DNA of 44,849 nucleotides, taken from NCBI GenBank assembly GCA_012837925.1, contig DUQE01000131.1, forward strand, positions 1 through 44,849. Direction: 5' to 3'. Below the pieces are notes generated by a model that made no database searches, was not told where the DNA came from, and worked only from the letters and a program-made list of their open reading frames with translations. Both the position numbers and the translations under genes were made by a program. This DNA comes from Bacillota bacterium (GTDB taxonomy: Bacteria > Bacillota > Limnochordia > Darwinibacteriales > Darwinibacteriaceae). Of the stretch, positions 43,983 through 44,849 are shown in pieces (positions within the stretch are counted from its first letter, which is position 1; each line of letters opens with the position of its first letter).

Positions 43983-44621
43983 CTATTCAGAGTCATCGGA
44001 AGCTGCATCGATTGCCCGGATAATCCGGGCCAATGGTAAGGCTCCCCTTACATGATGTTTCCCGTTAATGACGAGGTGCGGAACACTTGTTACTCCATAC
44101 CGTTCAACCAAGAGCAGGTCACCCTCGACCGCCTCTTTGGTCTTGGGGTCTCCATAGTGCTTTTGCCAAGCAGCAAAGTCGATGCCAGATTGTCTGACGA
44201 GATCGTCGATCACGCCCTGATCTCCAATATTGCGGGTGCGCACAAATAGAGCATCTTGCAGTGCATCAAAGAGATCCCAATAAGCAGAATTGCCACCTGC
44301 AAAATAGGCGGCCTTACAGGCCAATAGCCCTTTCACAGACGTTGGGAACGGAAAATCACTCTCCTTCATGCCTGCAATATTGAATCTATGCAGATCATCG
44401 ATGCGGTTGGCATGTTCCCAGTGCGTCACTATCTCCATTTTTGCCTCTTCCCTTGACCCGAACATTTTGTCGAAGTCGCTATCCTCCCAAATCAAAGCAA
44501 AAGATCGATGGACGATCTCCAGGTCAGGCCTCATCTCTTCGAGCTGGCGCATTCTGTAGGACATGGGAAAACAGAAGCTGCAGATTACATCATGGAAGAA
44601 CTCTATGCTTATTTTGGACAT
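43983..44621 (-). CDS. DsbA/FrnE-family oxidoreductase-like protein
   Basis: The 212-aa thioredoxin-fold protein has a redox motif CSFC at residues 14-17 (VICSFCFP), a helical insertion typical of FrnE/2-hydroxychromene-2-carboxylate isomerase-like DsbA proteins, and the cis-proline region TSVPHLVINGKHHVRGA. There is no signal peptide, consistent with a cytoplasmic FrnE-like disulfide oxidoreductase. The start is uncertain: the ATG at this position has a distant AGGTGG; the ORF-track GTG eleven codons earlier lacks a ribosome binding site. Possible roles are thiol stress response or polyketide-like isomerisation; the first is more likely. Confidence 0.85.
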   Translation of the reverse strand: MSKISIEFFHDVICSFCFPMSYRMRQLEEMRPDLEIVHRSFALIWEDSDFDKMFGSREEAKMEIVTHWEHANRIDDLHRFNIAGMKESDFPFPTSVKGLLACKAAYFAGGNSAYWDLFDALQDALFVRTRNIGDQGVIDDLVRQSGIDFAAWQKHYGDPKTKEAVEGDLLLVERYGVTSVPHLVINGKHHVRGALPLARIIRAIDAASDDSE

Positions 44622-44721
44622 TGGTAGTGACACCACCTTCTGTATTTTGGCCACATCATCGTACTATTTGACGCCCACCTCCTTTTCTCCTTGATGTAAG
44701 AACAGACTCTCCCCGATGGCC

Positions 44722-44753
44722 GTTTCAATCCACGCTCCCGCACGGGGAGCGAC
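44722..44753 (-). CRISPR. Solitary type I-C-like CRISPR repeat
   Basis: The 32-base unit, read on the minus strand, begins GTCGCTCCCCGTGCGGGAGC and ends GTGGATTGAAAC, matching from memory the common type I-C repeat with its internal CGCTCCC/GGGAGCG hairpin and ATTGAAAC end. There is no second copy at the 60-75-base period on either side within the window: 96 bases to the right and the DsbA gene to the left. No cas gene is present. It may be an orphan remnant, an array of one repeat, or a repeat-like regulatory or tracr-like element. Confidence 0.6.
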
Positions 44754-44849
44754 GGTCTGCTCACTCTATGGGTCATTGGTAGTTACTAGCACGATATAGT
44801 CAGTATTGCGAACGGCCCAGGGAAACCATGTGCACTTGGGGTTCGCACA

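Noticed and set aside
44606-44662. 16-codon ORF overlapping the start of the FrnE/DsbA-like gene (leader peptide idea)
   Set aside because: The nearest AAGGAGG is about 18 bases from its ATG and nothing supports regulatory function.
44722-44849. CRISPR array at the right edge
   Set aside because: Only one repeat copy is visible; the 96 bases to the right contain no second copy, so I report a solitary repeat and not an array.

Overview
Organism: the window looks like a chromosomal segment of a diderm (outer-membrane-bearing) Firmicutes-type bacterium; Limnochordia/Hydrogenisporia- or Halanaerobia-like lineages would fit, but this is inference. Firmicutes-like signs are strong AGGAGG ribosome binding sites, a YesM/YesN two-component pair, a YxlE/YxlF/YxlG-like operon and a DUF3231 protein of the kind found in spore formers. 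Outer-membrane signs are a secretin, several exported proteins ending in beta-strand-rich tails with a terminal aromatic residue, and sugar-binding proteins with ordinary signal peptides instead of lipoboxes. No plasmid, phage or insertion-sequence gene is seen. || Layout, left to right: (1) 1-6.6 kb, minus strand: a sugar-sensing and uptake region made of a periplasmic sensor-type binding protein, a YesM-like histidine kinase, a YesN-like regulator, a ROK (XylR/NagC-like) repressor and a ChvE-like sugar-binding protein whose ABC partners probably lie beyond the left edge. (2) 6.7-8 kb: an EAL-HDOD signalling protein. (3) 8.1-13.4 kb, minus strand: five consecutive exported proteins (two small beta-sandwich proteins, a large multi-Ig chaperone-like protein, a secretin and a probable outer-membrane barrel). 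This is the most unusual locus and may be a surface-fibre or secretion system. (4) 13.4-16.4 kb: a 529-base gap with a large hairpin, a DUF4097-like adhesin, a metallo-beta-lactamase-fold hydrolase and an unknown exported protein. (5) 16.5-20.6 kb: an XRE-TPR regulator with a YxlEFG-like ABC operon, and an alpha/beta hydrolase. (6) 20.8-27.1 kb, plus strand: a chemoreceptor, a DUF3231 protein, and a TetR-controlled ABC exporter with a twin operator. (7) 27.1-33 kb: an exported PIG-L deacetylase with a barrel-like tail, a MarR-FtsH-CatE-like operon behind a palindromic promoter, a small barrel protein and an HD-domain protein. (8) 33-39.8 kb, minus strand: two tandem paralogous chemoreceptors and an active/inactive pair of exported M16 peptidases. 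(9) 39.9-44.8 kb: a MATE exporter with a Nudix hydrolase, a second small exported beta-sandwich protein related to those in region 3, an MscS channel, an unknown protein, a FrnE/DsbA-like protein, and a solitary type I-C-like CRISPR repeat near the right edge. || How the genes fit together: most of the segment serves the cell envelope and environmental sensing (sugar sensing and uptake, three chemoreceptors, three repressor-controlled export or stress operons, surface proteins and outer-membrane proteins). Start codons were chosen by Shine-Dalgarno position, so many CDS starts here are downstream of the ORF-track starts. All family assignments come from reading the sequence without database searches.
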